In this document: positions 25,202 through 34,259 of the stretch, one piece after another
Layout of the letters: each line of letters begins with the position of its first letter
Numbering within the stretch: position 1 is the first letter of the stretch
Assembly: GCA_044374195.1 (NCBI GenBank)
Contig: JBILOY010000012.1
Coordinates: forward strand, 1-64,000
From: CAIKZY01 sp044374195
GTDB lineage: Bacteria > Actinomycetota > Actinomycetes > S36-B12
Length of the DNA stretch: 64,000 nt
Direction: 5' to 3'
Program-made: the position numbers and the translations under genes
Notes under the pieces: generated by a model
Seen by the model: the letters and a program-made list of their open reading frames with translations, nothing else
What the model was told of the DNA's origin: nothing
Database searches by the model: none

Positions 25202-26124
25202 ACGAACACCGCATTTTCGGCAAGCCGCATGCCGCGAGCCCAGTCGGCTGCCGACATGGCTCGCTTGCCGGTGGCCTGCACTTCGCCGAGCCGTACGGGG
25301 AAGCTTGCGGTGCCGACGAGGACAGCAGTCTTGGAGACACTGATTCGACCGATCGGCAGCGGCTCCAACTCGGTACAGATTCGAATAGGGCCGATCTTCA
25401 CGCGATCCCCTTCAAGGGTTGTCCAGGCTCCTGGCGTCGGCGTACATGCCCGGATGAGTCGATCAATGCCGATGGCGGGCTCATTCCACGTCACGCGAGC
25501 ATCGTCAACAGTGACTTTGGGCGCGTACGACACGCCACTCCCGATTTGCGGCGCGGCAACGAGAGTTCCCTCTTCGAGAGCGTCAAGAGTGGACACCAAC
25601 AGCCCTGCGCCTGCGTGAGCAAGGCGGTTGAGAAGTTCACCGGCCGTGTCGGAAACTGAAATCAGCTCAGTCATCGTCCCGAGGATTGGGCCAGTGTCCA
25701 TTCCCTCGTCGAGCACGAACGTTGTGGCACCCGAAATTTCATCGCCATGGCGGATCGCGGACTGCACCGGAGCCGCACCTCGCCAAGCAGGCAGCAACGA
25801 GAAGTGGAGATTCACCCACCCGTGGTCCGGAACTGCAAGAACAGGAGCCGGAATAAGATTTCCATAGGCAACCACAGGACAGCAGTCCGGTGCGAGGCTG
25901 CTCAGCTCGGACAGGAATTCAGATGAACGCGCTGACTCAGGCTGCATGAGACGCAAGTCGAGTTCATGGGCTAGTTCGGCTACCGCACAGCGCGCGATGC
26001 CACGACCACGACCGCGCTCAGCATCCGGACGCGTGACGACACCCACGATTTCGTGACGAGAACTCAAGAGGGCCCGCAAGCTGATGGCTGCGACATCCGG
26101 CGTGCCGGCAAAGACCAGGCGCAC
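25198..26124 (-). CDS. fmt: Methionyl-tRNA formyltransferase
   Basis: Formylates initiator Met-tRNA with 10-formyl-tetrahydrofolate. The N-terminal formyltransferase domain has the catalytic segment NLHFSLLPAWRGAAPVQ (Asn, His and a later Asp), and a C-terminal tRNA-binding OB domain covers roughly residues 205-300. The length is 308 aa with a GTG start. It lies 3 nt after def, the usual pairing, since the two enzymes add and remove the formyl group. Confidence 0.96.
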   Translation of the reverse strand: MRLVFAGTPDVAAISLRALLSSRHEIVGVVTRPDAERGRGRGIARCAVAELAHELDLRLMQPESARSSEFLSELSSLAPDCCPVVAYGNLIPAPVLAVPDHGWVNLHFSLLPAWRGAAPVQSAIRHGDEISGATTFVLDEGMDTGPILGTMTELISVSDTAGELLNRLAHAGAGLLVSTLDALEEGTLVAAPQIGSGVSYAPKVTVDDARVTWNEPAIGIDRLIRACTPTPGAWTTLEGDRVKIGPIRICTELEPLPIGRISVSKTAVLVGTASFPVRLGEVQATGKRAMSAADWARGMRLAENAVFV

Positions 26125-26127
26125 AGG

Positions 26128-26673
26128 CTAGAGCCAACCTGAGGTGATGCCATGGGGACTGAACTCGATCTTCGGTGCATGATCGCCGAACCAATCGGTC
26201 GCACGGATGACCTTCATCGCCTGTTTGCGGGCCTCAGCATCGAGTCGATCGATGAAGATGATTCCGTCAAGATGATCTGTCTCGTGCTGGACACAACGGG
26301 CCATGAGATCCGAGCCTTCAATCACCACGGGTTCTCCGTGCATGTTCATTCCGCGCGCCACGACACGAGTCGCGCGAGGAGTATCGAAGGACAGGCCAGG
26401 CAACGAGAGACAGCCCTCTTCGCCATCCTCGAACTCCTCAGAGAGGCTGAGCTCGGGATTGCATAGGTGACCGAGTTCGTCATCCACCCAATAAGTGAAG
26501 ACCCTCAGAGAGACACCGATCTGAGGAGCGGCAAGGCCTGCGCCGGGTGCATGCTGCATGGTCTCAGTGAGATCCTTCACCAGCTTGCGAAGTTCCTTGT
26601 CGAAGGTCGTCACCGGAGCCGCAGGCGTGCGGAGAACGGGATCACCGAAGATCCGGATCGGTTGGACGGCCAT
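26128..26673 (-). CDS. def: Peptide deformylase
   Basis: Removes the formyl group from new proteins. All three family motifs are present: GAGLAAPQ (44-51), EGCLSLPG with metal ligand C88, and QHETDHLDG with H130, E131 and H134. The length is 181 aa. The ATG is preceded at 6 nt by TAGACT and has no Shine-Dalgarno sequence, so a leaderless promoter is likely in the 15-nt gap after priA. Confidence 0.97.
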   Translation of the reverse strand: MAVQPIRIFGDPVLRTPAAPVTTFDKELRKLVKDLTETMQHAPGAGLAAPQIGVSLRVFTYWVDDELGHLCNPELSLSEEFEDGEEGCLSLPGLSFDTPRATRVVARGMNMHGEPVVIEGSDLMARCVQHETDHLDGIIFIDRLDAEARKQAMKVIRATDWFGDHAPKIEFSPHGITSGWL

Positions 26674-26679
26674 GGCGCA

Positions 26680-26685
26680 AGTCTA
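26680..26685 (-). promoter_or_regulatory. Candidate leaderless promoter of def
   Basis: TAGACT ends 6 nt before the def ATG, in a 15-nt gap after priA, with no Shine-Dalgarno sequence. The predicted start would be at or within 1-2 nt of the ATG. Confidence 0.4.
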
Positions 26686-26688
26686 GGG

Positions 26689-28677
26689 TCAAAGACTCAG
26701 GTCGCGTGGATCGCATACGACCTGCACGACACCTGCATCGCGCCTGGCGCTTCGCACTGAATTAACCGCGCGCAGTGCGCGCGAGAGCGCCAACCCGTTC
26801 TCTCGAGTCGCGACCAGGAACGCCCGATCATGCTCATTAGGACCCAAGAGCCGATGAGGGACTGAGACCAAAGCCGATACGTCGGCGATGTCCGCTGAAT
26901 TGCCGCGCAGGGCCACCATGCGCGTGGATGGAGGGAGCCCGGCAGTGCCGCGCTGAGCGAGCTCGTGAGCGGCGAACCAAGCGGCATCCCAACGGATGAG
27001 GGCTTGAACGGCAGGTGCAGAGCTTTCGGCGGTGACAACAACGTGGGCGCCTGGGCGTGCAAGTGCTGAGGCCGTGAACCAACGCAAGCAGGCTACCTCT
27101 GCCGCATCGAGATTCGGATGCTCAAGTTGAGATCTTGCGTCAAGGAGCAGAACCGCTGCGTAGCCGGAGTCAGGAGTTGGCTCGGCCCCGGGGGTAGACA
27201 CGATGAGAGCCGGCGAGTCATCAACACGACCAAGCAGAGATTCACCCGTGGACCACCGCACTCGAGTGCCACTGAACGCCCTGCCGAATTCCTCCGCAGT
27301 ACGTTCCACGCCGATCGTCACCGCGCGAAGATATGTACTGCGGCAGTTTGTGCAATGCCAAGCGACCACTGGCTTGGCACACCATCCGCACGCCGGCAAG
27401 GTGTGCCCGCTGGCCAGGGCCAATGGTCCCCCGCATTCACACAAGGCTCGCTGCCTGCAGTCTTGACATGCCAAAGCCGGCGTATGCCCACGTCGAGGCA
27501 CCTGGATCAAGACTGGTCCTTCGCGCAGGCCTTCTTTGGCGACTAGCCAGGCTGTGTGAGGGATTCGGGCGACCGCTGCTGCGGAGTCCTGACGCTCATC
27601 GCCTTGCTGCAACGCGCGAATAACCGGAGCGTCACGCTTGATCGCACTGCGCAACGGCACAACCGAACGCGCCCATCCCGACTCGCACAAGTTCTGCGCG
27701 GCGATACTGCGTGCGGCAGACCCGATGGCAAGCGAGCACTTGACTTGATGAGCTCGCATCACTGCGACATCGCGTGCGTGCCAATACGGTGCGTGCGGAT
27801 CGACCATGGAGTCATCGGAGTCGTCCCACACGACGATCAGGCGGAGATTGTGAACCGGTGCGAACACGGCAGACCGGGTGCCGATCACTATCCGGGCATG
27901 ACCTCGAAGAACGCGGACGAACTCTCGATACCGCTTCTCTGGTCCGGCATCGGCGGCGAGTACGGCAAGATCCTGAGGACTCACGTCGCTGGCGACCTGT
28001 GCGGTTACGGCATCTATCGATTTCTTGTCGGGGACCACCACCAGAACACCGGCAGTTGGATCGCTCGCGACGACGCGAATAAGGCCAGCGATATCCGCAG
28101 CCCAACCGTGCGCCGGACGCCCGCTCCAGGCCCAGCGCGACACCTTGCCTTCGGCCAGCCGTCCGACCAAGGTGGAGCCATTGGCGTACTTGGACCAATT
28201 CTCGATGTCGAGCTCGCTCACGGACACCGTTCGACCAGATTCCTGCGTGAACTCACGTGACTCTGCTCGCGCATGCCTGGGAGGAACAGCCGCTCGAACG
28301 ACGTCAGAGAACGTACCGGCGTAACGATCAGCCACAGCATCCACCAGGGTGCAGATCTCCGGAGTCAGCACAATCTCGGGCGAGATCACTCGCTCAAGAG
28401 GGCGCAGACTGGCGTGAGTAGATGAGGTCTCCGCCCTTCCGACGACGAAACCATCCAGCAATCGGCCAGCGAAACGCACACGTACGCGCACTCCCGGAAC
28501 CGCAGTTGCGGAAAGCTTCTCCGGAACCTGGTAGTCGAAGACTTTGTCGAGATGCGGCACTGGCGAGTCGATGCGCACGTGCGCAATCGGCATGGTCGCG
28601 GCGAGCGGAAGCACGGCACGCTTGCGTGGTGCCGGTTTACCCGGCACCAGCGCTAGTTGATCGTGCTCAGCGATCAC
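26689..28677 (-). CDS. priA: Primosomal protein N' (helicase-inactive, actinobacterial type)
   Basis: Replication-restart protein of 662 aa. The N-terminal DNA-binding 3'BD domain (about 30-130) and the zinc-binding cluster (C404, C407, C413, C415, C430, C433, C442, C445) are intact. The helicase motor is degenerate: no Walker A GxGKT is seen where expected near residue 190 (SGRPAHGW instead), and the DEAH box is replaced by WDDSDDS (284-290). This matches the actinobacterial pseudo-PriA, thought to act without helicase activity. GTGA overlap with metK. Confidence 0.92.
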   Translation of the reverse strand: MIAEHDQLALVPGKPAPRKRAVLPLAATMPIAHVRIDSPVPHLDKVFDYQVPEKLSATAVPGVRVRVRFAGRLLDGFVVGRAETSSTHASLRPLERVISPEIVLTPEICTLVDAVADRYAGTFSDVVRAAVPPRHARAESREFTQESGRTVSVSELDIENWSKYANGSTLVGRLAEGKVSRWAWSGRPAHGWAADIAGLIRVVASDPTAGVLVVVPDKKSIDAVTAQVASDVSPQDLAVLAADAGPEKRYREFVRVLRGHARIVIGTRSAVFAPVHNLRLIVVWDDSDDSMVDPHAPYWHARDVAVMRAHQVKCSLAIGSAARSIAAQNLCESGWARSVVPLRSAIKRDAPVIRALQQGDERQDSAAAVARIPHTAWLVAKEGLREGPVLIQVPRRGHTPALACQDCRQRALCECGGPLALASGHTLPACGWCAKPVVAWHCTNCRSTYLRAVTIGVERTAEEFGRAFSGTRVRWSTGESLLGRVDDSPALIVSTPGAEPTPDSGYAAVLLLDARSQLEHPNLDAAEVACLRWFTASALARPGAHVVVTAESSAPAVQALIRWDAAWFAAHELAQRGTAGLPPSTRMVALRGNSADIADVSALVSVPHRLLGPNEHDRAFLVATRENGLALSRALRAVNSVRSARRDAGVVQVVCDPRDLSL

Positions 28678-29924
28678 ACACCTGCGACTTCGCGCAGCGT
28701 TGCCGCGCGATCGGTGTTCTCCCAGGTGAAGGTGCCGTTGACAATGGTGCGTGCCGCCTCGTCATCGGCGTCGAGCAGGACGTTGACACCCTGGGGTCGA
28801 CCGAAATGGCCATAGGCACTTGTCACGCGGTAGATCGGGCGAAGCAGATCGAGATCACGAATGATTGCGGCGGGACGCAGGTCGAACACGTCGAGAACCG
28901 CAGTCTGGATCGCCTCGTCGCTGATGATTCCGGTACCAAAGGTCTCGACGAAAACACCGACTGGGTGAGCCTTACCGATTGCGTAGGCCACCTGAACCTC
29001 GCAGCGGGTTGCCAGGCCTGCCGCCACGACGTTCTTGGCGACCCAGCGCATCGCATAGGCCGCTGAGCGATCGACCTTTGACGGATCCTTACCGGAGAAG
29101 GCTCCGCCTCCGTGGCGTGCCATGCCGCCGTAAGTGTCGACGATGATCTTGCGGCCGGTGAGGCCTGCGTCGCCCATCGGACCGCCTACGACGAACTTGC
29201 CCGTGGGATTGACGAGCAGCCGGTAGTCGCGCGAGTCGAGATCGATGCCGGCGAGGATCGGATCGACGACGTGCTTGCGGATATCGGGAGTCAGCATGTT
29301 CTCGAGGCTGATGTTGTCGGCATGCTGGCTCGACACCACGACAGTATCGATGCGTACGGGGCGCTGATTCTCGTCGTACTCGATGGTGACCTGGGTCTTG
29401 CCGTCAGGGCGCAGGTAGGGAACGGTGCCGTCCTTGCGCACGTCGGTGAGCTTCTCAGCCATCCGGTGCGCGAGTGCGATCGGGAGAGGCATGAGCTCAA
29501 GGGTGTCGGTCGATGCATATCCGAACATCAGTCCCTGGTCGCCGGCGCCCTGACGATCGAGCGGATCGGCGCTGCCGCCCTCGCGCTCCTCGATAGCGTC
29601 ATTGACACCCTGAGCAATATCGGGAGACTGCTGGCCGATCGACACCTGGATACCGCACGAGGCACCGTCGAAGCCCTTGATGGATGAGTCATACCCAATG
29701 CCATTGACCGCGCGACGCACGATGCTCATGACGTCGGCGAACCCCGAGGTGGTGACCTCACCCGCGACATGTACCTGACCGGTGGTGAGCAAGGTCTCGA
29801 CCGCGACGCGGCTCTTGGAATCCTGCTTGAGCAGGTCGTCGAGGATCGCGTCACTGATCTGGTCAGCCATCTTGTCCGGATGACCCTCGGTAACTGACTC
29901 GGAGGTGAACAGGCGCTTGGACAT
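28674..29924 (-). CDS. metK: S-adenosylmethionine synthetase
   Basis: Makes S-adenosylmethionine from methionine and ATP. The 416-aa protein shows the family's three repeated domains, starting with FTSESVTEGHPDK (ATP binding), GACGIQ-like ASCGIQVSI, the loop GDAGLTGRK and the glycine-rich GGGAFSGKDPSKVDRS. ATG is preceded by AGGGAG. It is downstream of a SAM-IV-type riboswitch (29972-30074), so the product SAM should repress its own synthesis. Confidence 0.98.
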   Translation of the reverse strand: MSKRLFTSESVTEGHPDKMADQISDAILDDLLKQDSKSRVAVETLLTTGQVHVAGEVTTSGFADVMSIVRRAVNGIGYDSSIKGFDGASCGIQVSIGQQSPDIAQGVNDAIEEREGGSADPLDRQGAGDQGLMFGYASTDTLELMPLPIALAHRMAEKLTDVRKDGTVPYLRPDGKTQVTIEYDENQRPVRIDTVVVSSQHADNISLENMLTPDIRKHVVDPILAGIDLDSRDYRLLVNPTGKFVVGGPMGDAGLTGRKIIVDTYGGMARHGGGAFSGKDPSKVDRSAAYAMRWVAKNVVAAGLATRCEVQVAYAIGKAHPVGVFVETFGTGIISDEAIQTAVLDVFDLRPAAIIRDLDLLRPIYRVTSAYGHFGRPQGVNVLLDADDEAARTIVNGTFTWENTDRAATLREVAGV

Positions 29925-29971
29925 GATCGTTACTCCCTTGACTGTTGCTTACCGCTGCTCCGTCGGTGGAA

Positions 29972-30074
29972 CTCGCGCTTGCCCCTGATGGGGCCTGGTC
30001 TGCTCCCGGAGCACCCCACCGCGGAGGAGGGTTGCCGACCAGCGAGCCGGGACTTAGCGCTGGTACTCGTGACC
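29972..30074 (-). ncRNA. SAM-IV-type riboswitch controlling metK
   Basis: The minus strand reads GGTCACGAGTACCAGC at its 5' end, then GGCTCGCTGGTCGGCAACC, CTCCTCCGCGGTGGGGTGC and a closing GACC that pairs with the first GGTC (P1). A 3' hairpin GCCCC-ATCA-GGGGC and the tail AAGCGCGAG follow; GCGC in the tail can pair with GCGC in the upstream loop, the pseudoknot expected of SAM-IV. The element ends about 50 nt before the metK start. Assigned from remembered consensus; a covariance search was not possible. Confidence 0.85.
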
Positions 30075-30081
30075 TACCCCG

Positions 30082-30087
30082 AGAATA
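30082..30087 (-). promoter_or_regulatory. metK promoter -10 hexamer
   Basis: TATTCT lies 7 nt before the first base of the riboswitch, exactly where a -10 box should be if transcription begins at the aptamer. No convincing -35 is visible. Confidence 0.55.
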
Positions 30088-30136
30088 CACGAGTGGGTCG
30101 ACGACTACGTGCATGCGGATGCCCGCGCCGCGGCCT

Positions 30137-31345
30137 TTAGTGGGCGGGCATTGCGGCCAGGACTGCATCCCACACGGCATCTGAGATGGCCGCTTTGGAG
30201 GTCTTTGAGACCGCGAGCTCCCTGCCTTGACCCACGATGACGATCTCGTTGTCATCGGTGCCGAATGCCTTCCCATCGCTGACATCGTTGACGACGAGTA
30301 AGTCGCAGCCCTTCCGAGCCAGCTTGGCGCGCCCATGCTCGATGACGGATGAGGAGTCGTCACCGGTCTCGGCCGCGAAACCCACAATGAAGGGGGCGGC
30401 GCCATCGCGCTGGCGGACAATCGAGGCGAGGATGTCAGTTGTCGGAACCAGACTCACGCTGACACTTTCGGTTGTCTCACCCTTCTTGATCTTGGCGCCG
30501 GCCACATCGTCGGCGCGGAAATCCGCCACAGCGGCCGCCATCACGACTACGTCACAGTCGGGTATGAGTCGCATGACTTCTTGGTGCATCTGCGAGCCCG
30601 AACTCACTCGACTCAAGGAGACGCCGGCAGGGGGCTCGGCATCGACATGGGCCGCAACGACAGTCACCGAGGCTCCGCGCGCCACTGCCGTGCGGGCGAG
30701 CTCGAACCCTTGCTTGCCACTGCTGTGATTTCCGATGAAGCGCACCGGATCGATCGCCTCTCGGGTACCACCGGCGGTGATGAGAATTCGCATCCCGGCG
30801 AGATCCTGCGCGGGTGCTCGACGCAGGGCGTCTCGTGCTGCTGCCACGATCGCCGAGGGATTCGGCAATCGACCGGGGCCGGTGTCGGCTCCGGTGAGCC
30901 GGCCTGACGCAGGCTCAAGCACGATCACCCCACGAGCGCGAAGCTCAGCAACGTTGCGCTGCGTGGCCGGGTGCTGCCACATCTCGGTGTGCATGGCCGG
31001 GGCCATAACTATCGGGCATCGCGCAGTAAGCAAGATGTTGGTGAGAAGGTCATCGGCAATGCCGTGCGTAGCTCGAGCGATGAGATCCGCAGTCGCAGGT
31101 GCAACGAGAACGAGATCTGCGGATTGCCCGAGCTTGACGTGGGGAACCTGCTCGACGTGATCCCAGACGCTCGCGCTGACCGACTTGCCTGATAGCGCAG
31201 CCCACGTGGGAGCGCCCACGAATTCCAGTGCAGCAGCGGTGGGAACGACGGTGACGTCGTGACCGGATTCAGTGAGACCGCGAAGAATCTCGACGGCCTT
31301 GTAGGCGGCAATGCCGCCTGCGACACCCAGGACGATGCGGGGCAC
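30137..31345 (-). CDS. coaBC: Phosphopantothenoylcysteine synthetase/decarboxylase
   Basis: Bifunctional coenzyme A enzyme of 402 aa. The N-terminal flavoprotein domain (1-185; GGIAAYKA, the active-site His in LVLVAPATAD and PAMHTEMW) decarboxylates phosphopantothenoylcysteine. The C-terminal domain (about 190-400; ITAGGTREAIDPVRFIGNHSSG) ligates cysteine to phosphopantothenate using CTP. The start is GTG (31345). It follows rpoZ by 23 nt. The 212 nt after it carry the metK promoter and riboswitch. Confidence 0.96.
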   Translation of the reverse strand: MPRIVLGVAGGIAAYKAVEILRGLTESGHDVTVVPTAAALEFVGAPTWAALSGKSVSASVWDHVEQVPHVKLGQSADLVLVAPATADLIARATHGIADDLLTNILLTARCPIVMAPAMHTEMWQHPATQRNVAELRARGVIVLEPASGRLTGADTGPGRLPNPSAIVAAARDALRRAPAQDLAGMRILITAGGTREAIDPVRFIGNHSSGKQGFELARTAVARGASVTVVAAHVDAEPPAGVSLSRVSSGSQMHQEVMRLIPDCDVVVMAAAVADFRADDVAGAKIKKGETTESVSVSLVPTTDILASIVRQRDGAAPFIVGFAAETGDDSSSVIEHGRAKLARKGCDLLVVNDVSDGKAFGTDDNEIVIVGQGRELAVSKTSKAAISDAVWDAVLAAMPAH

Positions 31346-31368
31346 ATGTACCCCGGCCGTGCTGGAAG

Positions 31369-31632
31369 TCAGCTGAGGTCCTCGACCGCCTCGGAGGTCA
31401 GCAGGCCGGCGTCGATCTCGCGCAGGGCGATCGACAGGGGCTTCTCCTGAACATGGGTTTCGACCAACGGGCCGACGTACTCGAGCAGGCCTTCACCCAG
31501 CTGGGAATAGTAAGCGTTGATCTGGCGGGCGCGCTTGGATGCGTAGATCACCAGTGAGTACTTCGACTCGGTCTTGTCGAGCAGGGCGTCAATGGAGGGA
31601 TGAGTGATGCCCTCGGCGCGAACGTTGCTCAT
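31369..31632 (-). CDS. rpoZ: RNA polymerase omega subunit
   Basis: An 87-aa assembly and stability subunit of RNA polymerase that wraps the beta-prime C-terminus. The core ESKYSLVIYASKRARQIN is the RpoZ signature and EKPLSIALREI follows. AAAGAGG precedes the ATG. The gene order gmk-rpoZ-coaBC is conserved widely in actinobacteria. Confidence 0.96.
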   Translation of the reverse strand: MSNVRAEGITHPSIDALLDKTESKYSLVIYASKRARQINAYYSQLGEGLLEYVGPLVETHVQEKPLSIALREIDAGLLTSEAVEDLS

Positions 31633-31673
31633 GACAATGCCTCTTTACGTCGGTTCTTCGGGGAGAACGGCGT

Positions 31674-32225
31674 TCAGCCGTGCAAGAAGTCTAGCAAGGC
31701 CCGGGCAGACTCCAGGACATCGGCATTGACGACCACGTCGTCGAACTCCCCTTGAGCAGCCAATTCCAGCCGAGCGGCATCAAGGCGCGCTTGGACGGCT
31801 TCGGGCGATTCTGTCCCACGGCCGGTCAGCCGGGCCTCGAGGACCTCCCACGAAGGTGGGGCCAAGAACACTAGGCGCGCTGTGGGATCGCTCAGGCGTA
31901 CCTGACGAGCTCCCTGGAGCTCGATCTCCAAGATCACAGGGGTGCCGGCCGACCTGCGCTCGTGGACGGGGCCACGGGGCGTTCCGTACCGATTCCCGGC
32001 GAATTCGGCCCATTCGAGGAACTCCCCCGCCTGGACCATCAACTCGAAGTGCTCCTCGGACACAAAAAAGTAATTGACGCCGTCCTTCTCCCCCTCACGA
32101 GGGGAACGGGTAGTGGCGCTCACGGAGAGCCATACGCTTGAGTCCTGAGCCAGAGCGGCCGCGACGACGGTGCTCTTGCCAACTCCAGAGGGTCCGGAAA
32201 CAACGATCAGCGGCGCTGGGGGCAT
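31674..32225 (-). CDS. gmk: Guanylate kinase
   Basis: Converts GMP to GDP with ATP. The P-loop GPSGVGKST (9-17), the GMP-binding SATTRSPREGEKDGVNY region and the lid arginines give a complete 183-aa enzyme. It overlaps the mihF stop by one nt (TGATG) and lies 41 nt upstream of rpoZ. Confidence 0.97.
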   Translation of the reverse strand: MPPAPLIVVSGPSGVGKSTVVAAALAQDSSVWLSVSATTRSPREGEKDGVNYFFVSEEHFELMVQAGEFLEWAEFAGNRYGTPRGPVHERRSAGTPVILEIELQGARQVRLSDPTARLVFLAPPSWEVLEARLTGRGTESPEAVQARLDAARLELAAQGEFDDVVVNADVLESARALLDFLHG

Positions 32226-32533
32226 CAGATGACTCTCAGAAGCTCGAGTCGTTGACGCTCGCCCAGACCTCGAAGGCGCCTGGAAGCGGCGATGTCGATC
32301 TCGCGCATGATGGCATCGGCCTTAGCCGTGCCTACGCCCGGCAGAGCCGTGAGAAAGGCACGAATCGGCAGGGCCCCCCAGGCGAGATTGGCCTCGCAGG
32401 ACTCCAAGACCTCTCGCCCGTTGAGTTCTCCCGACTTGAGCTGCTGGCGGATCAGCGCCCGTTCCTGGCGAGCAGCGAGAGCGCTCTCGAGAGCTTGGGA
32501 ACGCTGCTCAGGGGTGCGCGTGGGAGCGGTCAT
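32225..32533 (-). CDS. mihF: Integration host factor, actinobacterial type
   Basis: A 102-aa nucleoid-associated protein, unrelated in fold to enterobacterial IHF and restricted to actinobacteria. The helix-two-turn-helix-like region GVGTAKADAIMREIDI with downstream basic RRLRGLGERQR binds DNA. It overlaps pyrF (ATGA) and gmk (TGATG). The pyrF-mihF-gmk-rpoZ order is a useful marker of the phylum. Confidence 0.93.
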   Translation of the reverse strand: MTAPTRTPEQRSQALESALAARQERALIRQQLKSGELNGREVLESCEANLAWGALPIRAFLTALPGVGTAKADAIMREIDIAASRRLRGLGERQRLELLRVI

Positions 32534-33237
32534 CGAGCCGCCGCCAGGCCATCGCGAATGGCACGGGCAGCTGCTCCGGGGTCAGCTGCTGCAGTGATCG
32601 GTCGACCGATGACAAGAAGATCCGCGCCCGCGGCAAGAGCCGATTCGGGAGTCGCTACCCGCTTCTGGTCATCGACCCCAGCACCAGCCGGTCGCACTCC
32701 AGGAGTGATCAAGGTGATGTCGTCCGGAACAGCGCTGCGAATCGCGGACACCTCAAGCGGAGAACAGACGATTGCCCGGGCTCCCGCACCCACGGCGAGC
32801 ACTGCAAGGCGCACCGCCGCCTCAAGCGATGGACCACGCATGCCGATGGATTCCAGCACCGAGTCATCGAGGGAGGTAAGCACCGTCACGGCAGTGATTC
32901 GAGTCGAGGGAAGAGCATTCGCTGCCGCAGAGATCATGTCGGCACCGCCGGCCGCATGCACCGTGAGAAAGTCGGGCGCAAGATCGCCGACGGCCTTGGC
33001 GGCGCCGGCAACAGTCGCGGGAATGTCGTGCAGCTTGAGATCCAGGAAGATCTTCGTGTCCGCAGCTCCCGCGCGAAGTGCAGCCTCGCGTGCTGCCTTC
33101 ACCGCATCGGCCCCGTCTCGGCAGAACACCTCGAGCCCGACTTTCAAAGTCGAAACAAAAGGCGAGGTCTCGAATGCCCAACTCGCAAGGGTGGCGAGAT
33201 CGGGCGCATCAAGAGCTACGGCAATCGGGGCACTCAT
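32530..33237 (-). CDS. pyrF: Orotidine 5'-phosphate decarboxylase
   Basis: Last step to UMP. The 235-aa TIM barrel carries the catalytic DLKLHDIP motif (Lys-Asp network) and a C-terminal TPGVRPAG phosphate loop. It matches the shorter bacterial group rather than the mycobacterial long form. ATGA overlaps with pyrD upstream and mihF downstream make it a coupled member of the pyrimidine operon. pyrE, the preceding enzyme, is absent from the cluster. Confidence 0.96.
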   Translation of the reverse strand: MSAPIAVALDAPDLATLASWAFETSPFVSTLKVGLEVFCRDGADAVKAAREAALRAGAADTKIFLDLKLHDIPATVAGAAKAVGDLAPDFLTVHAAGGADMISAAANALPSTRITAVTVLTSLDDSVLESIGMRGPSLEAAVRLAVLAVGAGARAIVCSPLEVSAIRSAVPDDITLITPGVRPAGAGVDDQKRVATPESALAAGADLLVIGRPITAAADPGAAARAIRDGLAAAR

Positions 33238-34259
33238 TCGACCTCGAGCTCCTCTTCCAGTACTTCAGCAAACTCCGAATCAGCAGCACGGTGCGCGTAG
33301 GAGATCGCATCACGCAAGCGGGAGAAGCCGTGATCTGCCAATTGCTGCGCCAGTTCATGCTGAATACGAATCGGTGCACTGGGGTCATTGAAAACCACTG
33401 TGCCGACCGAGACCGCGCTCGCGCCCGCGAGGATGAACTGAAAGGCATCCTGTCCGGTGCGAATCCCGCCCATGCCCAGAATCGGGATGTCCGGCAATGC
33501 CTGGCGAATCTGCCAGACGCAGCGCACTGCAATCGGCCTGATCGCAGGGCCGGAAAGGCCACCGGTGACTCCGGCGAGAGCCGGACGCATTGAGTCGGTG
33601 TTGATCACCATTCCCAGCGTCGTGTTCATCACCGAGATTCCGGTCGCACCCGCTCGCACGACAGCATGTGCAATCTCGGTGATGTCGGTGACATCGGGCG
33701 AGAGTTTGGCCAGGATCGGCATCTTCGGATCGCTGAACCGCCGCACGGCCTGGATGACACTGGATGCCGAATCCGGCTGGCAGGCGAAGACCAAGCCGCG
33801 ATTGTCGACGTTGGGGCAGGAAATGTTGACCTCAATGCCGGCGATCCCTGGCACATTCCGAAGTTTCTGCGCGAGCTTGGAGTACTCGTCGACATTGCTG
33901 CCGGCGATGGAAACGATCGTGCGGGCACCCCGTTGATCAAGCCAAGCGAGATCCTTCTCGATGAACTGATCGATGCCAGGCCCCTGGAGCCCGATCGAAT
34001 TGAGCATTCCGCTGGGAGTCTCGGCCATGCGAGGAGTCGCGCGGCCTGAGCGAGGCTGCAACATGACGCTCTTGGTCACGATGCCGCCCAGTTCGGTGAT
34101 ATCGAAGAACTGATCGAGCTCACGCCCGGCGGCTGCACAGCCAGACGCAGTCAGAACCGGTGCTGGCAATTCGAGAAAGCCGAGATCAGTCGACATGTCG
34201 ACGTCAGGTGGGCGCTCGGCAGCGGAACCACCTGCAGGCGAGAACACCGCGCGAGTCAT
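33234..34259 (-). CDS. pyrD: Dihydroorotate dehydrogenase, class 1B catalytic subunit
   Basis: FMN enzyme oxidising dihydroorotate to orotate in the cytosol. The catalytic base is C148 in NISCPN, the class 1 residue (class 2 enzymes have Ser), and the FMN-phosphate loop GMGGIRTGQDA is present. The length is 341 aa; the N-terminus is about 20 residues longer than usual, so an ATG at 34196 is an alternative start. It overlaps pyrK by one nt (TGATG), supporting a PyrD-PyrK complex. Confidence 0.94.
   Translation of the reverse strand: MTRAVFSPAGGSAAERPPDVDMSTDLGFLELPAPVLTASGCAAAGRELDQFFDITELGGIVTKSVMLQPRSGRATPRMAETPSGMLNSIGLQGPGIDQFIEKDLAWLDQRGARTIVSIAGSNVDEYSKLAQKLRNVPGIAGIEVNISCPNVDNRGLVFACQPDSASSVIQAVRRFSDPKMPILAKLSPDVTDITEIAHAVVRAGATGISVMNTTLGMVINTDSMRPALAGVTGGLSGPAIRPIAVRCVWQIRQALPDIPILGMGGIRTGQDAFQFILAGASAVSVGTVVFNDPSAPIRIQHELAQQLADHGFSRLRDAISYAHRAADSEFAEVLEEELEVE

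Noticed and set aside
32138..33391. 417-codon plus-strand frame
   Set aside because: It runs antisense through gmk, mihF and pyrF, all of which have clear motifs, and has no ribosome-binding site or domain.
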